A stretch of 64,000 nt of DNA from Lactarius indigo (GCA_025766275.1 JAFKAC010000009.1:248001-312000), one strand, 5' to 3'; numbered from the stretch's first letter, positions 11,826 to 23,206 are shown. Notes: generated by a model from the sequence alone, not told the origin. Translations and numbers: made by a program.

Positions 11826-12266
11826 ATCTGCGGAAACGCTCGAAGAGTGGCGTGCGCTCAAAGCCGGCGTCGGCATTGGGTGCAAGGTCATCGACCGTGC
11901 GCTCGAGGATGCCGCCGCGATCTGCGCTCCTACGAGCCAGCGGCAGAAGGCAGCCGATTCTACAACATCTACAATAGCACAGCAACAGCGTGGCTGGCAG
12001 ATTGGCGTGGAGCGGGGCTTGCCTCGCACGCGTTGTTGTGTGTCGGTGAGAGCGCGGTCGTGTTCTTCGCGATGAGCCCGTTCATGCCTCACCAGTACGT
12101 CGCGCCCGGTGGTCCGACACACTACGACCGCGCGGCGTGGTCGAGCTTTAATACAATGCATGCGACCGATGAGGGCTTCCCTGGTGAAAGCACGACGGCT
12201 GTGTGGAATTTCCTGGGTAGGGTCGGAGGTGGTGCGGCGCGCATCGCACGTGGATCGCCAACCTAG
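11826..12266 (+). pseudogene. 3' fragment of the coiled-coil gene (duplicated, frameshifted)
   Basis: This corresponds to the last 150 or so residues of the gene at 3612-6895, including the membrane segment (ASHALLCVGESAVVFFAMSP) and a C-terminus ending Ser-Pro-Thr instead of Trp-Pro-Thr. The beginning, VSAETLEEWRALKAGVGIGC, is in one frame. After the QRQK stretch (about 11945) the frame changes, and several bases are lost relative to the parent (the YVYGGNT segment). No promoter, start or upstream exons are present, so it is a truncated duplicate left by the tandem duplication. Confidence 0.85.
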
Positions 12267-12848
12267 TTACCTCAGCTCTTCCGTCCTTCTTCCGTCCTTT
12301 CATTTTCCGCCTCCACCTACTGCGGCCCGCTGACACAGCAGCGCCTGAATCTTCATCGAATCATCCATCGGTGGCCACCACAACCACAACACCACATTGC
12401 CAGTCTCCGAGCTATTCATCGCAGCCTTACATTCGTGTAACTATCCCTACAATTTCTTGTTACAGTATATTATGTCGCCGGACTAATACCCATGGTCATA
12501 TCATATTACCTTGTAGACAGACACTCTTTACTCGGTTTCGTTTCTCGATTCATGCCTATGCTCGCTCTCCTTTTTTTACTACATTCAAAATATTTCTTGG
12601 AGCTGTCTATCCATGCACGAGACCGCTCCATCGTCGATCTACTCGATTTGTGACCATGATTATTTTTGACACTGTACCTGCCATAAGTACATGTACTATG
12701 CCAACTTGCCCAGTTGTGTCATCTGACGTGGGGTAAACCTGATACATTTAAGGAGGAACAAGGGACGTGGACAGATATCAGAGAATGTAACGATTGAGTT
12801 GCAAGATTGGCATCCAGCTCCCCGCAGTGACGTGAACTGCTCCAATAA
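12267..12848. other. Flank duplicated from 6896-7700, no gene seen
   Basis: Copy-B equivalent of the 3' flank of the coiled-coil gene. Nearly colinear with copy A, including CTTGTTACAGTATAT and a TGTGACCATGATTATTTTTG block. No coding sequence is recognised. Confidence 0.5.
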
Positions 12849-15104
12849 CTATGATGTCGCTTCGCTGGATGCCAGACGGCCCGATTTGCCACTGTTTGCG
12901 CCTGCTGTCGGTAGAGCCAGGGTCCGGCTCGCAAGTCTGGTGAGGGAGAAAAAGAGCTCAGCACAGGTGTTGTCCTTAGTGGATGAGAAGATCCGACTGA
13001 CTCTGAGAAATGCATCCACAAATCGCCCAATATGATGGGCGAATCTGGAAATGGTTATTGGGTTGTGCTCGCTCGTCTCGTCACGGATCTGAACCTGGCG
13101 CTTGAAATCTTTGTAGCCGAGCCACTGAAAGGAGAACAGGCTCAGTGGGTGACATTTATTACCACGAGAAACGATACTAACGACAATGCGGATATGTGTT
13201 GTCGACTTCTGCCCGAGTGGAGCGAATTCCTGTGCGTTGCGAAGACCATGGCATCGGCCCGCAGCCGCGGCTTGCAGGGAAAGACCGAGTCTCCCGTCTA
13301 TACCCTCGAAGAAAATGGGCATCTGCAACACCGCCTCTTCAACGTGCCGCCTCCTATCAGTAATGGTGTACGGAGACCACAGTGTCTGGGGGACCACAAT
13401 ACCCCTGTGTACGACAGCGCAGTCGAGAGGTCGAGAAGACGTGTCGAAAGGTTGTCGCACTAGGGCGTGTCGAGTATTAGTAGGACGGACAAAGAAGAAA
13501 TGGCCTTCTCTGTCGGGGTAAGACACAGTTTCAATCTGCGGAATGGAGTTACTCTTCAATAAGTCGAAGAAGTATTGCTCAGCTCTGCGGCTGTGAAAGG
13601 TTTGGGCAATATACCCGTCGACGAGAAGGTTCTATGAGACGAAGGTCATATCAAGAGGATGGATTCAGGTTCACATACGCACCTTAGTACTGAATGTGTG
13701 CGAGGGTGGGAATAATGGAAACGATGCAAAGACTGGGCGACCTGCGGCCAGACGAGCTTCGATGAACGGGTCAAACAGACGGTCTGAACGCGCCCCCTCG
13801 GAAAAGCTAGTGAGTCCTCGCAAATTGGGTAGAAATCCAGGGTCTAATCCTATTTCATCGACCCGCAGGGCACGAGAAAGCTCCTCTGAGAGCGATTCGT
13901 AAATATGGAGTTTCTTCACCCCAATAAACGGTCTGAGAAGTTCGTGCCACGTCGCCCCGTCAATCCCACCGTCCTGCAATTCGAATGGCATCACCCGTTC
14001 GTGAAAGTCGAGCGCGAGATCCTCTACACCTGACAGCGCGGGCATGAGCGCGCTGCAGACCTGCGCTGCGCAGTTGATTTGCCAGTCCAACTGCTTGCAT
14101 ATCACACGCAAGACGAAACTTCCGTCGTTGAGAAGTACGCCGTTCCGTTCTGTATGGTGGTCCACGATTATGGAAACCGCATCGCGCCCGAATTTTACCC
14201 TCGCGGACTCGAGCTTGATCCGTTCGTTTATAACGAAATGGGATAGGAGTGGTAATGTGAAGGCGATTTGATTGAATATCGCGATGTTGAGTCGCTCCAG
14301 AAGAGGGACCCTAATTTGAGCAATAAGGCATTCCAGATAAGCGCCAACTCCTTGGAACCTAAGGATTTTCAAGTTAGGAAGTGTCACGGGAGTTCCTTGT
14401 TTGCCCAACAGTTCCCTCTCAGCGCTGGGACGGGGTAGGGGGATGGAAAAACCAATGGAGAGTTCCTCGAGTTGGGGAAGGGATCGAAGACGGGCCACTA
14501 ATAGCCTCGGGAAAAGGTAGCCGAATGTTCGGATGTCCCTGAGCTCGAGTTTGACGAGGGAGACAGTAGAGGAGAGAAACCGTAATCCTTTTGGAAGGGT
14601 GACGCCAGAAAGGGTGAGATGGCGTAGATTTGGGGCAAGAAAAGTCTGGGGAAGTATGAGAGTTGTGATTGTATCGATTGTGACCGAAAGAGAAAGGTGC
14701 TCCAGTCTTGTGAAGTATCCTCCATTCATGAGCATAAGGGATTTATGCAAAATCGAAGGCGGGAGACGAAGGTCAATATGGTGTACACGGCTACGTAAAC
14801 GGAGCGCGTGGTATATTCCCAACTCGTCTCCCTTCCATGTGGCCACATTTGTATGATGCCGGTAACTGACGAAGACCGGCAGGGGAGGTAAGTGGTCTAG
14901 TGTGTCGACTATAGGGGTGCCGTTCGTGCATAGAATACGCAAACCCAGGTGGAATGCCGATTCGTATATTATGAGGTGACGCCATCTTTGACAAACATGA
15001 GAGAGCTTGCACCACCCGAGCCGGAGATTCCAAGCATCCCCCTCATCCAGTCGATAGTAGTCGAATATACTGAGGAGTATATCATCGTTGAGCACAATGC
15101 CCAT
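12849..15104 (-). CDS. F-box protein with leucine-rich region, copy B
   Basis: Start ATG at 15104 gives MGIVLNDDILLSIFDYYRL, an F-box-like N-terminus, then VCQRWRHLII. A long leucine-rich body follows with repeating L-x2-L-x-L patterns typical of the variable substrate-binding part of mushroom F-box proteins. Exon 1 is 15104-13683. A 51-nt intron with donor GTGCGT and acceptor CATAG (13682-13632) is supported by the same intron in copy A, and without it the frame stops at once. Exon 2 starts at 13631 in phase 0 and is open to 12849. The copies diverge after about 170 residues of exon 2, so the true stop or a further intron may lie near 13100. Expected role: SCF ubiquitin ligase substrate receptor (family knowledge); no target can be named. 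Confidence 0.78.
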
Positions 15105-17040
15105 TAATATTCGTGTTGATACTGATCGTTCAGGTGTTGGAGGAGGTGGATTCGGAGCTAGGTTTCATGGAGATGTTTGGATGTGGTATCAGAGTAACTA
15201 GACGCATAAAAACATACCGGTGTGATTGTAGATCCCCGACGTCTCTGGAACCGTAAGCGTTGCTGTGGTGTGTGTAAGAAAGACCTCCCGCACTAACAAG
15301 GAATCAATTGAACGATCGACAGATGCCAATGTTAGTGGCCCTCTTTCACTGAATCACTGACCTTCACTGAGTTGTTCTCCGTTCAGTTCGCTTTCTTTCG
15401 TCTCCAGGGCGGGTTTGAAATTAATGGTAATAGTAGCTTCGAAGTGGCTACATAACGAGGACTTGAGGCCATAGGGTTATGCCTGGGGTTATATGTCAGT
15501 AGTTTCCGTATATAGAACTACTGCACTGGTATTCAAAAAAAAACCATTATATGGATCTTAACAATAACGATACAAAGCCAGGTGAAGCGTGACTGGACGC
15601 CCAACCCGAAGCAACATTCGAAACAGTGTAAGGGCCTTCCTCCGCCTCGCAATCGACCATTTCTGCCCGTTTCGGCGAGGTTTCGGCCAATTTGGAACCA
15701 TCGGACCGCCGCGTGCTACCCTCGGACAGTCCTCGGACTCTCTCTTCCATGCCACTGACTTGTTCGTCTCAGTTCGCTTCGTCTCACCTCACCTTTCCCT
15801 CATCAGCTTGGGAATTTGCCGTCCCTTGCCTCGTCGTATCCCCATCTCTTCTGCCATCGTCAGACCCTCGGCCGATCGACATCGTGCTGTCGTCTCCTCA
15901 AACATTCTCTTTCGTCGGATCGTGCTAGCCTCGCGCTCTCTATCTCGGGCACAGACGCGCCCATATTCTTCTTGACGTTCCCATGTACTATTAGTGCACG
16001 CCGTCGTCATCACCAGTACCGTCGTTTGGCCATGCCGTACCACTCACAGACTCCCATTTTACTTAGGACTCGCGTTTCCTGCCTCGCGTCGGCAGCGTGG
16101 TTTCGTTCGTCGACTCTTCCTCTATCATGGACTTTTTGTTTACTTTCCCCCTGCTCCGACCTTTCTCCTCACACATTTCGACTCGTTTGACCTTAGGTAC
16201 TGACTGGGTGTATACAAGGCTTCGGTGTTCGCGCCCAATTCCACACTCGATTTCCCCTGTTTTAATGTGTTCTCCTTATGTGAATCAACTGCTCATCAGC
16301 TCAGGTCTAGAACAAAGGGACTCGACTTATCGTCTTCGCGTTCATTTCTCTTTCGTTTCCCTCAAGACGAAAACTCTCTGTCTCAACTTCGCGAGTGCGT
16401 CATTAACTTTTGCTAGGTGTTTCCAAACTCGAAGAGTTCCTTATTAGCTTTTCTACTGCTCTCGTAATTTCCCGACCTCGCATGGGTGGTTTTACGCGTC
16501 CCCGTGAAACTTCGACAGATCTCCTCCTCGACTCGTCTTCGTTCCTCCTCCCCTCCCCACATATTCGCAACGCGATCGACTTCCTATTGTGTCTTAAGGT
16601 CTCTCTCAATCCCTTTCGCTCCAGACTGCTAAGTCCTTAACCCTTCCTCCCCTACTCCCGTATCCCCCCTCTACCCACGAATACTCATGCATGAGGACGT
16701 TCAACGGTCGACAAGCACATTGACCATGACAGTCGAAGAAGTTCAAACGACGCCATCACCCCCAGTGAGACGGGCCCTGGCGTGGGCCAATTAGGCTTAG
16801 ATAAGGTACGTAGGTCCAGCAGTGCAAGTAAGTTAGTGCATGTATCACCGAGCACGGAGACGTCGTTTTCTCCGTGTTGTTCTCTGCGTCGTTCTTCGCG
16901 CAAGCTGCCAAGGCGCGCAAATTGTCAAGTGTGTCGCCTCCCTGCAGCCCCTGCGCACCCAGCCCAACCCTAGCACCACGGCCAAAGACGCATGCACACA
17001 GTCCGCGGACTCTTCCCGCTCGGACAAACGTCTGGAGTGA
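15105..17040. other. Intergenic, copy-B pyrimidine-rich region
   Basis: Upstream of the copy-B F-box gene and colinear with 9698-11640. It contains T/C-rich stretches (about 15690-16680) with frames that are not conserved between copies. No gene was recognised. The last 300 bases match the block preceding the aminotransferase-like fragment in copy A. Confidence 0.5.
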
Positions 17041-17094
17041 CCTCGCTCTCCAGAAACCAATTCTTTTACCGGTACGTTGTGCCCCTCACTACTA

Positions 17095-17944
17095 CATGGA
17101 CAACTGCCTTACGGGGTTTTTCAGGAAATTGAAGTCCTATGCTAAGCCCGTCAAGATGCCCGAAGACCCGAACCGACTCGTGACAGGGCAGATTGTCGAT
17201 TGATGGCGTTCGAGACAATCAGCGAGGCGACAAGATTGTGGATCAAGGGACGTGAGTTCACCATCGCACGGTTACTCGGAGACGCGTACAAGGACCAAGT
17301 GGAACGCTACGCAGGGGGCGCTCTGGTGATCTTCTGGCTCGCGCCGCAGGACTACCACCGTTTCCATTCGCCAGTGGATGGGACCATTGGGCCAATGACG
17401 TTTCATCGTTGGGGAATACTACACCGTTAACGTAAGTAACAACTGCACCTCTTCGATAAACGCAAGCAGCTGAAGAGTATTTGGGTGTATAAAGCCACAA
17501 GCGATCCGGACTACTTTGGACGTATATAGTGAAAATGCTCGAAAGATTGTCCCGATCGATAGCCCGCAGTTTGGGCACGTGATGGCGGCATGCGTCGGTG
17601 CAACGATGGTGGGTAGTATCAAGACGACTGTCTCGGAGGGAGATTTGGTGAAGCGCGGACAGGATTTTGGCTACTTTGCGTTCGGTGGGTCCGCCTCTAC
17701 CTCTGGGCCTAGCTACCGATGTCCGGGCCGTGATGCTGACTTTCCATTTGTCATTGCAGGAGGGTCGACGATCGTGTGCGTGTTCGAGAAGAATGTTGTG
17801 GAGTGGGACGAAGACCTGCTGATCAATGGGCATACAGCGCTAGAGACGCTGGTGCGGGTGGGCATGGGTATCGGGCGGCGGCAGGGGTCTCCCGCTCCGC
17901 TAGTCAATGTCGCTGCAGTCGCCGCCGCTAGCGGCTCTGCATGA
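17095..17944 (+). pseudogene. Phosphatidylserine decarboxylase, C-terminal part, frameshifted
   Basis: PSD converts phosphatidylserine to phosphatidylethanolamine and self-cleaves at a conserved [L/G]GST to form its pyruvoyl group (family knowledge). Visible: [39 protein letters not shown] with the catalytic-site histidines, GHVMAACVGATMVGS, and FGGSTIV. The last is created only by removing a 75-nt intron (17685-17759). Another intron, 17432-17494, joins TVN to PQAIRTTL. Two single-base breaks interrupt it: one base appears missing near 17183-17189 (after RLVTG), and one extra base lies near 17404 (TTTCATCG). The N-terminal half, including any C2 or membrane region, is absent and replaced by the end of duplication copy B. 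The cleavage motif is intact, but the product cannot be made as assembled. The two indels could be sequencing errors; the missing N-terminus could not. Confidence 0.82.
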
Positions 17945-18289
17945 ACACTGGTGAGGTTATAGGCGGCGCCGGAGTAGAGAAACGGTCACGTGCCGGTGAC
18001 CGAAGTAGTACGAGAAGACGTTTGCAGGAGAAGTTAGATGTGAGTTGGCGCTGGGATTTTTCGAGTCAAAAAAGACACAGTTACATTCAATTGGAGCCCA
18101 ATCTCAAGAGTAGTTATAGGTACAAGTACAGTAGTATAGAACGAAATTTCAATAACCTTTTGGAGTGTTTTGTAAGGCTCATCGGAAACACGCATGGACC
18201 TTCGGGCATTTGTACAGTAATTCGGGGACGACACCGGACCACGAGACTGTCGCGCTTGCCTCTCATTCAAGGCTACAAAAATACAATCA
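17945..18289. other. Downstream flank of PSD pseudogene, left flank of Copia-1
   Basis: Presumed 3' UTR and flanking DNA; nothing else seen. The last five bases (18285-18289, AATCA) would be one copy of the Copia-1 target-site duplication; the partner lies beyond the window. Confidence 0.45.
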
Positions 18290-18536
18290 TGTAAGCGCGA
18301 GAACATTCGAGAGAGTTAAATCATATCTGTATCATAGGCACATCATAGCAGCTATACGCAGCTTTCCGAATCTGCAAATCAAAGTAAACTAGATGATACA
18401 AGAAAGAATGAGACCAAAACATTTCATTGCCCCTGAGGGGCATTCCAAAAATTGTCGGGCATGTGCCCCGAGGCCGAACGTGGTACGCGCGGATGCAACC
18501 GCCGCTCGGGCCTCTAGCGGAATAAATCCGCCATCA
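18290..18536 (-). repeat. Copia-1 3' LTR (247 bp)
   Basis: On the plus strand it reads TGTAAGCGCG...CCGCCATCA. In element sense it starts TGATGGCGGATTTATTCCGC and ends CTTACA, the usual TG...CA boundaries. It abuts a polypurine tract on its inner side and host flank on the outer side. The second LTR is not in the window, so the outer boundary is a best guess. Confidence 0.6.
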
Positions 18537-18548
18537 CTCCCCCTCAAG
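18537..18548 (-). promoter_or_regulatory. Copia-1 polypurine tract
   Basis: Element-sense CTTGAGGGGGAG immediately before the 3' LTR; expected primer for plus-strand DNA synthesis. Confidence 0.6.
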
Positions 18549-21293
18549 TGCGACGTAACCTGAGGGAGAGTACATGAAAATTTACCTTCCATTTGGGAAG
18601 GGCTTTGGTTAAAATGTCTGCTGTCATGTCGTCTGTCAGTGTCACGCCTCTGTGGGGGTGTGCGTCGTTCTGTAACAGATCCTGCCTGAGGCAAAGGACT
18701 CTGAGTCGGATCCCCACTGAGTGGAAGGACTCCCAAGGTCTTCTGTAACAGCTCCTGCGCTGAGGTAGCTGAGTCTGTGACAATCCCCCTGTGCTAAGGT
18801 GGGAAGGTCCTTCTGTAACAGCCCCTTGTGTTAAGGTGACTGAGTCTGTAGCAATGGACGAGTGTGGAGGCCTAAGTCCAAAGGTCACGTATCACTGGGC
18901 TGACCAGTAAGACAGAAAGAGGATAAGAGCGGAGTCAAGGGGAAGCCTGCACAGAGGCTGAGAGGGGAATGACCCAAAGAGGATAGGGGTCAAGGGTCAG
19001 AGGTTCTGGGTCAAGGGCTTGAGTGCTGAAGGGACTGAGGCACTCAAGGAGTCAATGGAGATACAACGCAGATAGTTGATTAAGCCAAAGCTAAGGAGCT
19101 AAGGCATACTACAGGGTTCCTTATATAGTACAGGATTGCGCCTGAGCGCATAGTGCTACTGGTTGCTATAGATAGAGTAATGTGCTGGCAAGATGGTATC
19201 ATCATCATGCAAGATGGTGTCATGCCAGCAAGGCCGGAGAGAAGTAAACAAGAATAGCACAGAAGGTGCTAGAACAATCAGATAAGGGGAAGCATAGGTT
19301 CTGGAAGGTAACTATCAAGAAGGGAAATGGATCAGATAAGGTCAAACAGAAGGAAAGATGGCAAGGGGAGTTCATGACAGTCGGACAGTAAACAAGTTGT
19401 AGCGCGCCGCTCGCTACCACCTGTCAAATAAAATGGAATCGAATATCAATGTGTTTGGTACGGGTGTGATAATTGTCGTCCATCGCGAGTCGTAGAGCCG
19501 CTTGATTATCACAATAAAGTGTTGTCGGCATCATAAGGTTTGGGAATAACTTGAATATGAGTCTTCAAAGCCAAATAGCTTCCTTTGCTGCGTGCATTGT
19601 GGCGACGTACTCGGCTTCGGCTGTTGAGAGAGTAATTAGCTCCTGCTTTCAGGAACTCCAGGAGAGAGCGCCACCGTCAATGAGAAAGACGTAGCCAGAG
19701 ATAGCATGCCTATGTTCTTGCGCTGCTCTGTCTGCATCCGAAAAACCTATGACATCATGGCGTTCGCTGCCATATGTCAGCTCAAGATCTTGTGTTCCAG
19801 CCAAATACCGGAAGATGCACTTCACTGCTTCCCAGTGAGCAATACCCGGATTGTCAAGGAATCAGGAGAGTGTGGATACTGTGAAGCTGATGTTGGGTCG
19901 GGTTGCGACAGAGGCATACATAAGGCTGCCTATTGCTTCTCTGTATGGCGTCTTCTTCATTTTGGCGTCTTCGGTGGGACTTGTTGGGCAGTTGCCTCGG
20001 GAGTATTCAACTCCCGGCACTATGGGCATGGTGTATGGCTTTGCGTTGGTGAGAGCGAACCGGATAAGGATAGAGTCGATATAAGATTTTTGAGAGAGGG
20101 AAATGGTTCTTGTTGAATGATTGCGCGTGACTTTGATACCTAGTAACCAGTGAACTGGTCCTAGATCAGTGAGCGCATAGCAATTGTTCAACTTATTTTT
20201 GTACTCAGCAATTAACTCTGCTGAGTCTCCGGTAAAGACGCAATTGTCGATGTGAATTGCAAGGATAAGGTGATGGCCTTTTATGCAAGCGCTAAACACT
20301 CCCGGATCTGCCTGCGAAGTGCAGAACCCAAGGTTAGCGAGAGCGCGGGCAAGCGTGTCGTACCATCGTCTTCCCGCCTGTTTCAGCCCATAAAGTGACT
20401 TTTGAAGTCACTTCACCGAATTCTCCCCCTGAGTATTGTATCCCGGCGGAGCTTGCATATATATTTCTTCTTTTTCGTTGAGTTCGCCATTTAAGTACGC
20501 GCCGTTAAAGTTGAACGACTCAATTTCCCAGTCGTTTCACGCAGCAATTGCTAGTATGGTTCAAAAACTTGCGAGTTTTGCCACGGGTGAAAAAGTGTCG
20601 AAATAATTGACGCCGTAGACTTGAGTAAAGCTGCGAGCTACCAGGCATGCTTTGTATTTTTCGATATTACCATCCACCTTGCGTTTGATTCGAAAAACCC
20701 ATTTCGAACCTATAATATTTTTGTTAGGCAGATGCGGAACCGTGTCCCAGGTTTCAGCTTTTTCGAGAGCAGCGAGTTCACGGTCCATGGCCTCCTTTCA
20801 TCGGGGCCAGTCTGGCCACGCTTGCGCTTCGGTGAGCGTCTTTGGGTCGCTTCCTGCCTCTTGTATGGCTGCGGTGATGAGAGTGTCATGGTCTGCAGAA
20901 TAGACGTAATCAGCCTCTTCAAATTCTTCACCTGTGACGCCCTCTCCAGCAGCAAGACGTTTGGCGTGATCTGATAGCTTTGGCAGACGCTCGGATTTGC
21001 GTGTTGGTTGTGTTACTTCAACACGCTTCTTTTTCTTTGGTGCGCGCGGCGTTTGTCTAGAAGTAGTAGCTTCTTCTTCTTCCTTTTCATCGTCGGCCTC
21101 TTCTTCTCCTTCTTCTTCTTGGCTGCTGTGTTCGGAAAATGGCTGCGGTGGGATAGTAGGTGGGAAATAAGAGGTCGATTGTTGTTGTGGGGTGAATGGA
21201 AGAACCGTGGGTCGCTTGAACGTAGGCCAAGGAGTGATAGTCACCGACTGTGGGACAGTAGGAATACTGCTGGCTGCCGGTACAAAAGGCACC
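18549..21293 (-). pseudogene. Copia-1 reverse transcriptase and RNase H remnant
   Basis: Element order runs from high to low coordinates. A charged linker (about 21290-20800) leads to the RT start (GSKWVFRIKRKVDGNIEKYK, about 20700). The central RT (about 20570-20330) is in several frames with YLNGEL and SLYGLKQ-like words. The RT active-site strand reads AIHIDNCVF at about 20240 where the family has VDD. Then come GSLMYASVATRP (about 19910) and RNase H (STAEAEYVATMHAAKEA, about 19600). The end, MTADILTKALPKW, lies at about 18600 beyond a 740-bp solo LTR. Loss of the second active-site Asp, frameshifts and stops show it is dead. Confidence 0.85.
18640..19379 (+). mobile_element. Solo LTR inserted in Copia-1 RNase H (740 bp)
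   Basis: Reads TGTCACGCC...TTCATGACA and interrupts the RNase H frame between ...LVYCPT and DDMTADIL. Flanks are GTCAG (18635-18639) and GTCGG (19380-19384), a 5-bp duplication with one mismatch. A TATATAG box near 19119 suggests plus orientation. It contains an internal repeated unit sharing TTCTGTAACAGC and CTGAGTCTGT (about 18738-18860). No internal coding region is present, as expected after LTR-LTR recombination. Confidence 0.7.
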
Positions 21294-21298
21294 ATAGG

Positions 21299-21908
21299 TG
21301 ATGAACAGCAAACACAGAGGGCATACTCACAGAGACAAAGTAGACTGTGGTGAGATATGCTGGAGTGCTGGAAGCAGAGGTGAGACAGGGATCTTGCAAG
21401 TAAAGCAAAGGGAGTCTGGCACACAGCAGTGAGAGAACTGATGTTGGTATTACAGTGGAGAGAACATACCTGGCACACAGCAGTGAGAGAACTGATGTGG
21501 ACCAGGAGCGTACAAGCACTACTACTTATACTGTACAGAGGTGTGACACTAGTACAAGAGTGGTAACGTAGAGTCACAGAATACAAGGAACGTTGTTCTA
21601 CATACAGGACAAAAGGAGTGTATGAAAAGAGAACAAGGCAACTAGAACAAGTAGAGTCCAGACAAAGATGATATCATAATGACATCACAATAAAGATAAG
21701 AATTAAAGGAGAACAAAGAAATGAAGTGTCTGGAGTGTTCTACATGATGTCATAGTACATGATGTCATACATGACGCAATGATCAGCGCTAGATTGTACA
21801 GATCAAATGTAAGTAATCTACAGGTCCAATTTAATCTAATCTAAAGCAGTCCATGCTGCAAGTCCAGTCCGTACAAGCCACTAAGTGCGCAAGGGTCACT
21901 TATCAACA
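21299..21908 (-). repeat. Copia-2 3' LTR (610 bp)
   Basis: Begins TGATGAACAGC and ends TTATCAACA on the plus strand. It contains a direct repeat with the word TGGCACACAGCAGTGAGAG (about 21416-21444 and 21472-21499), and a TATA-like box, element-sense AGTATAAGTAG, near 21520. Confidence 0.9.
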
Positions 21909-21917
21909 TCTCCCTGT
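21909..21917 (-). promoter_or_regulatory. Copia-2 polypurine tract
   Basis: Element-sense ACAGGGAGA directly before the 3' LTR. Short but correctly placed. Confidence 0.5.
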
Positions 21918-21927
21918 GATCTACAAT

Positions 21928-22684
21928 CTAAGTACACAAGAGTCCCATGTCATCATTGTGCTTCTGCAGCAGGACACGCAGTAGTGACTTTGTAAAGCCA
22001 TCCGCAACCATATCCACAGTAGGAGTTCTAATGAGGGTGATGGTCCCCTTTTCGGTGTACTCCTGAATGACATGATGCCATATGGCAATGTGCTTAGACC
22101 GTCTCCCAGTGACCGGGTTCAAAGCCAAGTCAATGGCACCCTTATTGTCACCATGAAGTGGGATGGGATCGTCGACCTCGTACCCAAGTTCCGTGAGGAA
22201 GCTCTGATACCATGCAGCCTGGTTAGCCGCATCGGTCATGGCCATGTATTCAGCTTCCGTTGTGTTTTGGGCAACAGTCTTTTGTTTGCGCGAAGACCAG
22301 CTTATTGCACCGTTAGCTAGTAGGAACACATAACCAGAGGTGGAGTGGCGGTCATCAGTCTGATCAGCCAGACTGGAATCAGTGTAGCCATGAAGGCCAT
22401 CGCCATTGGCGCCATCATAAACAATACGCATATCCATAGTTCCTACTAGGTAGGACAGGACATACTGCGCAAGTCGCAGATGTTGTGGTGAAGGATTTGC
22501 TGCGTACTGTGCCAGATGTGACACAGCGAAAGAGATATCTGGCCTAGTGCCAATCTGCACATAAAGCAGACTCCCAATCAAGGACTGGTAGTGGGAAATA
22601 TCTGAGGCAGTTGCCTGTGACATATATTTAACCAGGTGCTCGTCAGCGCCAGCAGGCAAGGGTGTGTTGTGTGGTGTGGCATCA
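21928..22684 (-). pseudogene. Copia-2 RT end and RNase H segment (cut by Gypsy-1)
   Basis: Continues the frame that stops at 38496. The junction reads ...FGMSD / ATPHNTPLPAG in phase once Gypsy-1 and one CATCA are removed. Recognisable words are SLLYVQIGTRPDISFAVSHL, YTDSSLADQTDDRHSTSGYV, the RNase H EAEYMAMTDAA and GDNKGAIDLA, and VDMVADGFTKSL near the C-terminus. The stop is at 21928. It shows no internal break; it is non-functional here only because Gypsy-1 separates it from its upstream part. Confidence 0.9.
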
Positions 22685-23194
22685 TGTTACGCTCCACCGG
22701 CATTAGTCCGACTTGGACTCGTGAAGGCTGTAATCGACTTAGCGGAGGTCAGGCGAATGGGGAACACGTGTCAACCCAACGCAGGCTGAACAGGGGCACA
22801 CTGGCACACACTGCAGTAAGGGATGTAACGAAGAGTATCCCTTGGTGGATACAAGTGGAAGCACTCTTAGTTTCAAGACTAAGGCAGGCGAGAGACGAAT
22901 CAGATGGTGGATTGAAGAAGACCAAGATGGGGACTCTTGGTCTTCCGAGTCAACTACTTATACAGATACGCGCGGGCTTTAAAGCGCCGCTGGAATAGTA
23001 AGTAACCAATAGCGTAACTAGCTCAAACCCTAGTACAGCTATCCTAGGAATGAGTCATACATGAGTCACAATCACATGCGAACTACTATGCTGACTGATG
23101 TGAAGTAAGAGTCCATGACTAATGCTAATACCGGACCGTAGTCATAACCGGTCGTGAGTCGTGTGTGATGAGTCATTAAGTCCGTACCGTAACA
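22685..23194 (-). repeat. Gypsy-1 3' LTR (510 bp)
   Basis: Plus strand TGTTACGCTCC...CCGTAACA. Carries the TATA-like box (22957-22963) and the 11-nt word complementary to the primer-binding site (22918-22928). Confidence 0.93.
22918..22963 (-). promoter_or_regulatory. Gypsy-1 LTR TATA box plus self-primer word
   Basis: Element-sense GTATAAG, then 34 nt from TATA start to ATCTTGGTCTT (22928-22918). That word is the exact reverse complement of the sequence two bases inside the 5' LTR (37973-37983). The same pair sits at 38219-38264 in the other LTR. TATA spacing predicts transcription starting at or next to this word, the arrangement of Tf1-type self-priming elements. Confidence 0.7.
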
Positions 23195-23206
23195 TCACCC
23201 CCTTTT
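23195..23206 (-). promoter_or_regulatory. Gypsy-1 polypurine tract
   Basis: Element-sense AAAAGGGGGTGA immediately before the 3' LTR. Nearly the same tract abuts the Gypsy-3 and Gypsy-7 LTRs. Confidence 0.75.

Larger units (their letters stand above)
11826..17040. repeat. Tandem segmental duplication, copy B
   Basis: Second copy of the block at about 6451-11640. It starts abruptly inside what is the last exon of the coiled-coil gene and ends where a phosphatidylserine decarboxylase fragment begins. F-box coding sequence is well conserved between copies, while flanks carry many small indels. Confidence 0.9.
18290..21298 (-). mobile_element. Copia-1 (Ty1/copia), left segment with 3' LTR, RT and RNase H
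   Basis: Outermost retrotransposon of the pile, transcribed on the minus strand. This segment holds the 3' LTR, a purine tract, and decayed RT and RNase H. Its protease/integrase half continues at 43446-44874. The break at 21298/43446 is exactly the Copia-2 insertion (5-bp duplication ATAGG). The 5' end lies beyond the window because Gypsy-3 and later elements interrupt it. Many stops and lost active-site residues mark it as old. Confidence 0.85.

Noticed and set aside
11671..11985. Minus-strand frame across the copy A/B junction
   Set aside because: The plus-strand aminotransferase-like and coiled-coil-derived readings explain the sequence better; the minus frame is their shadow.
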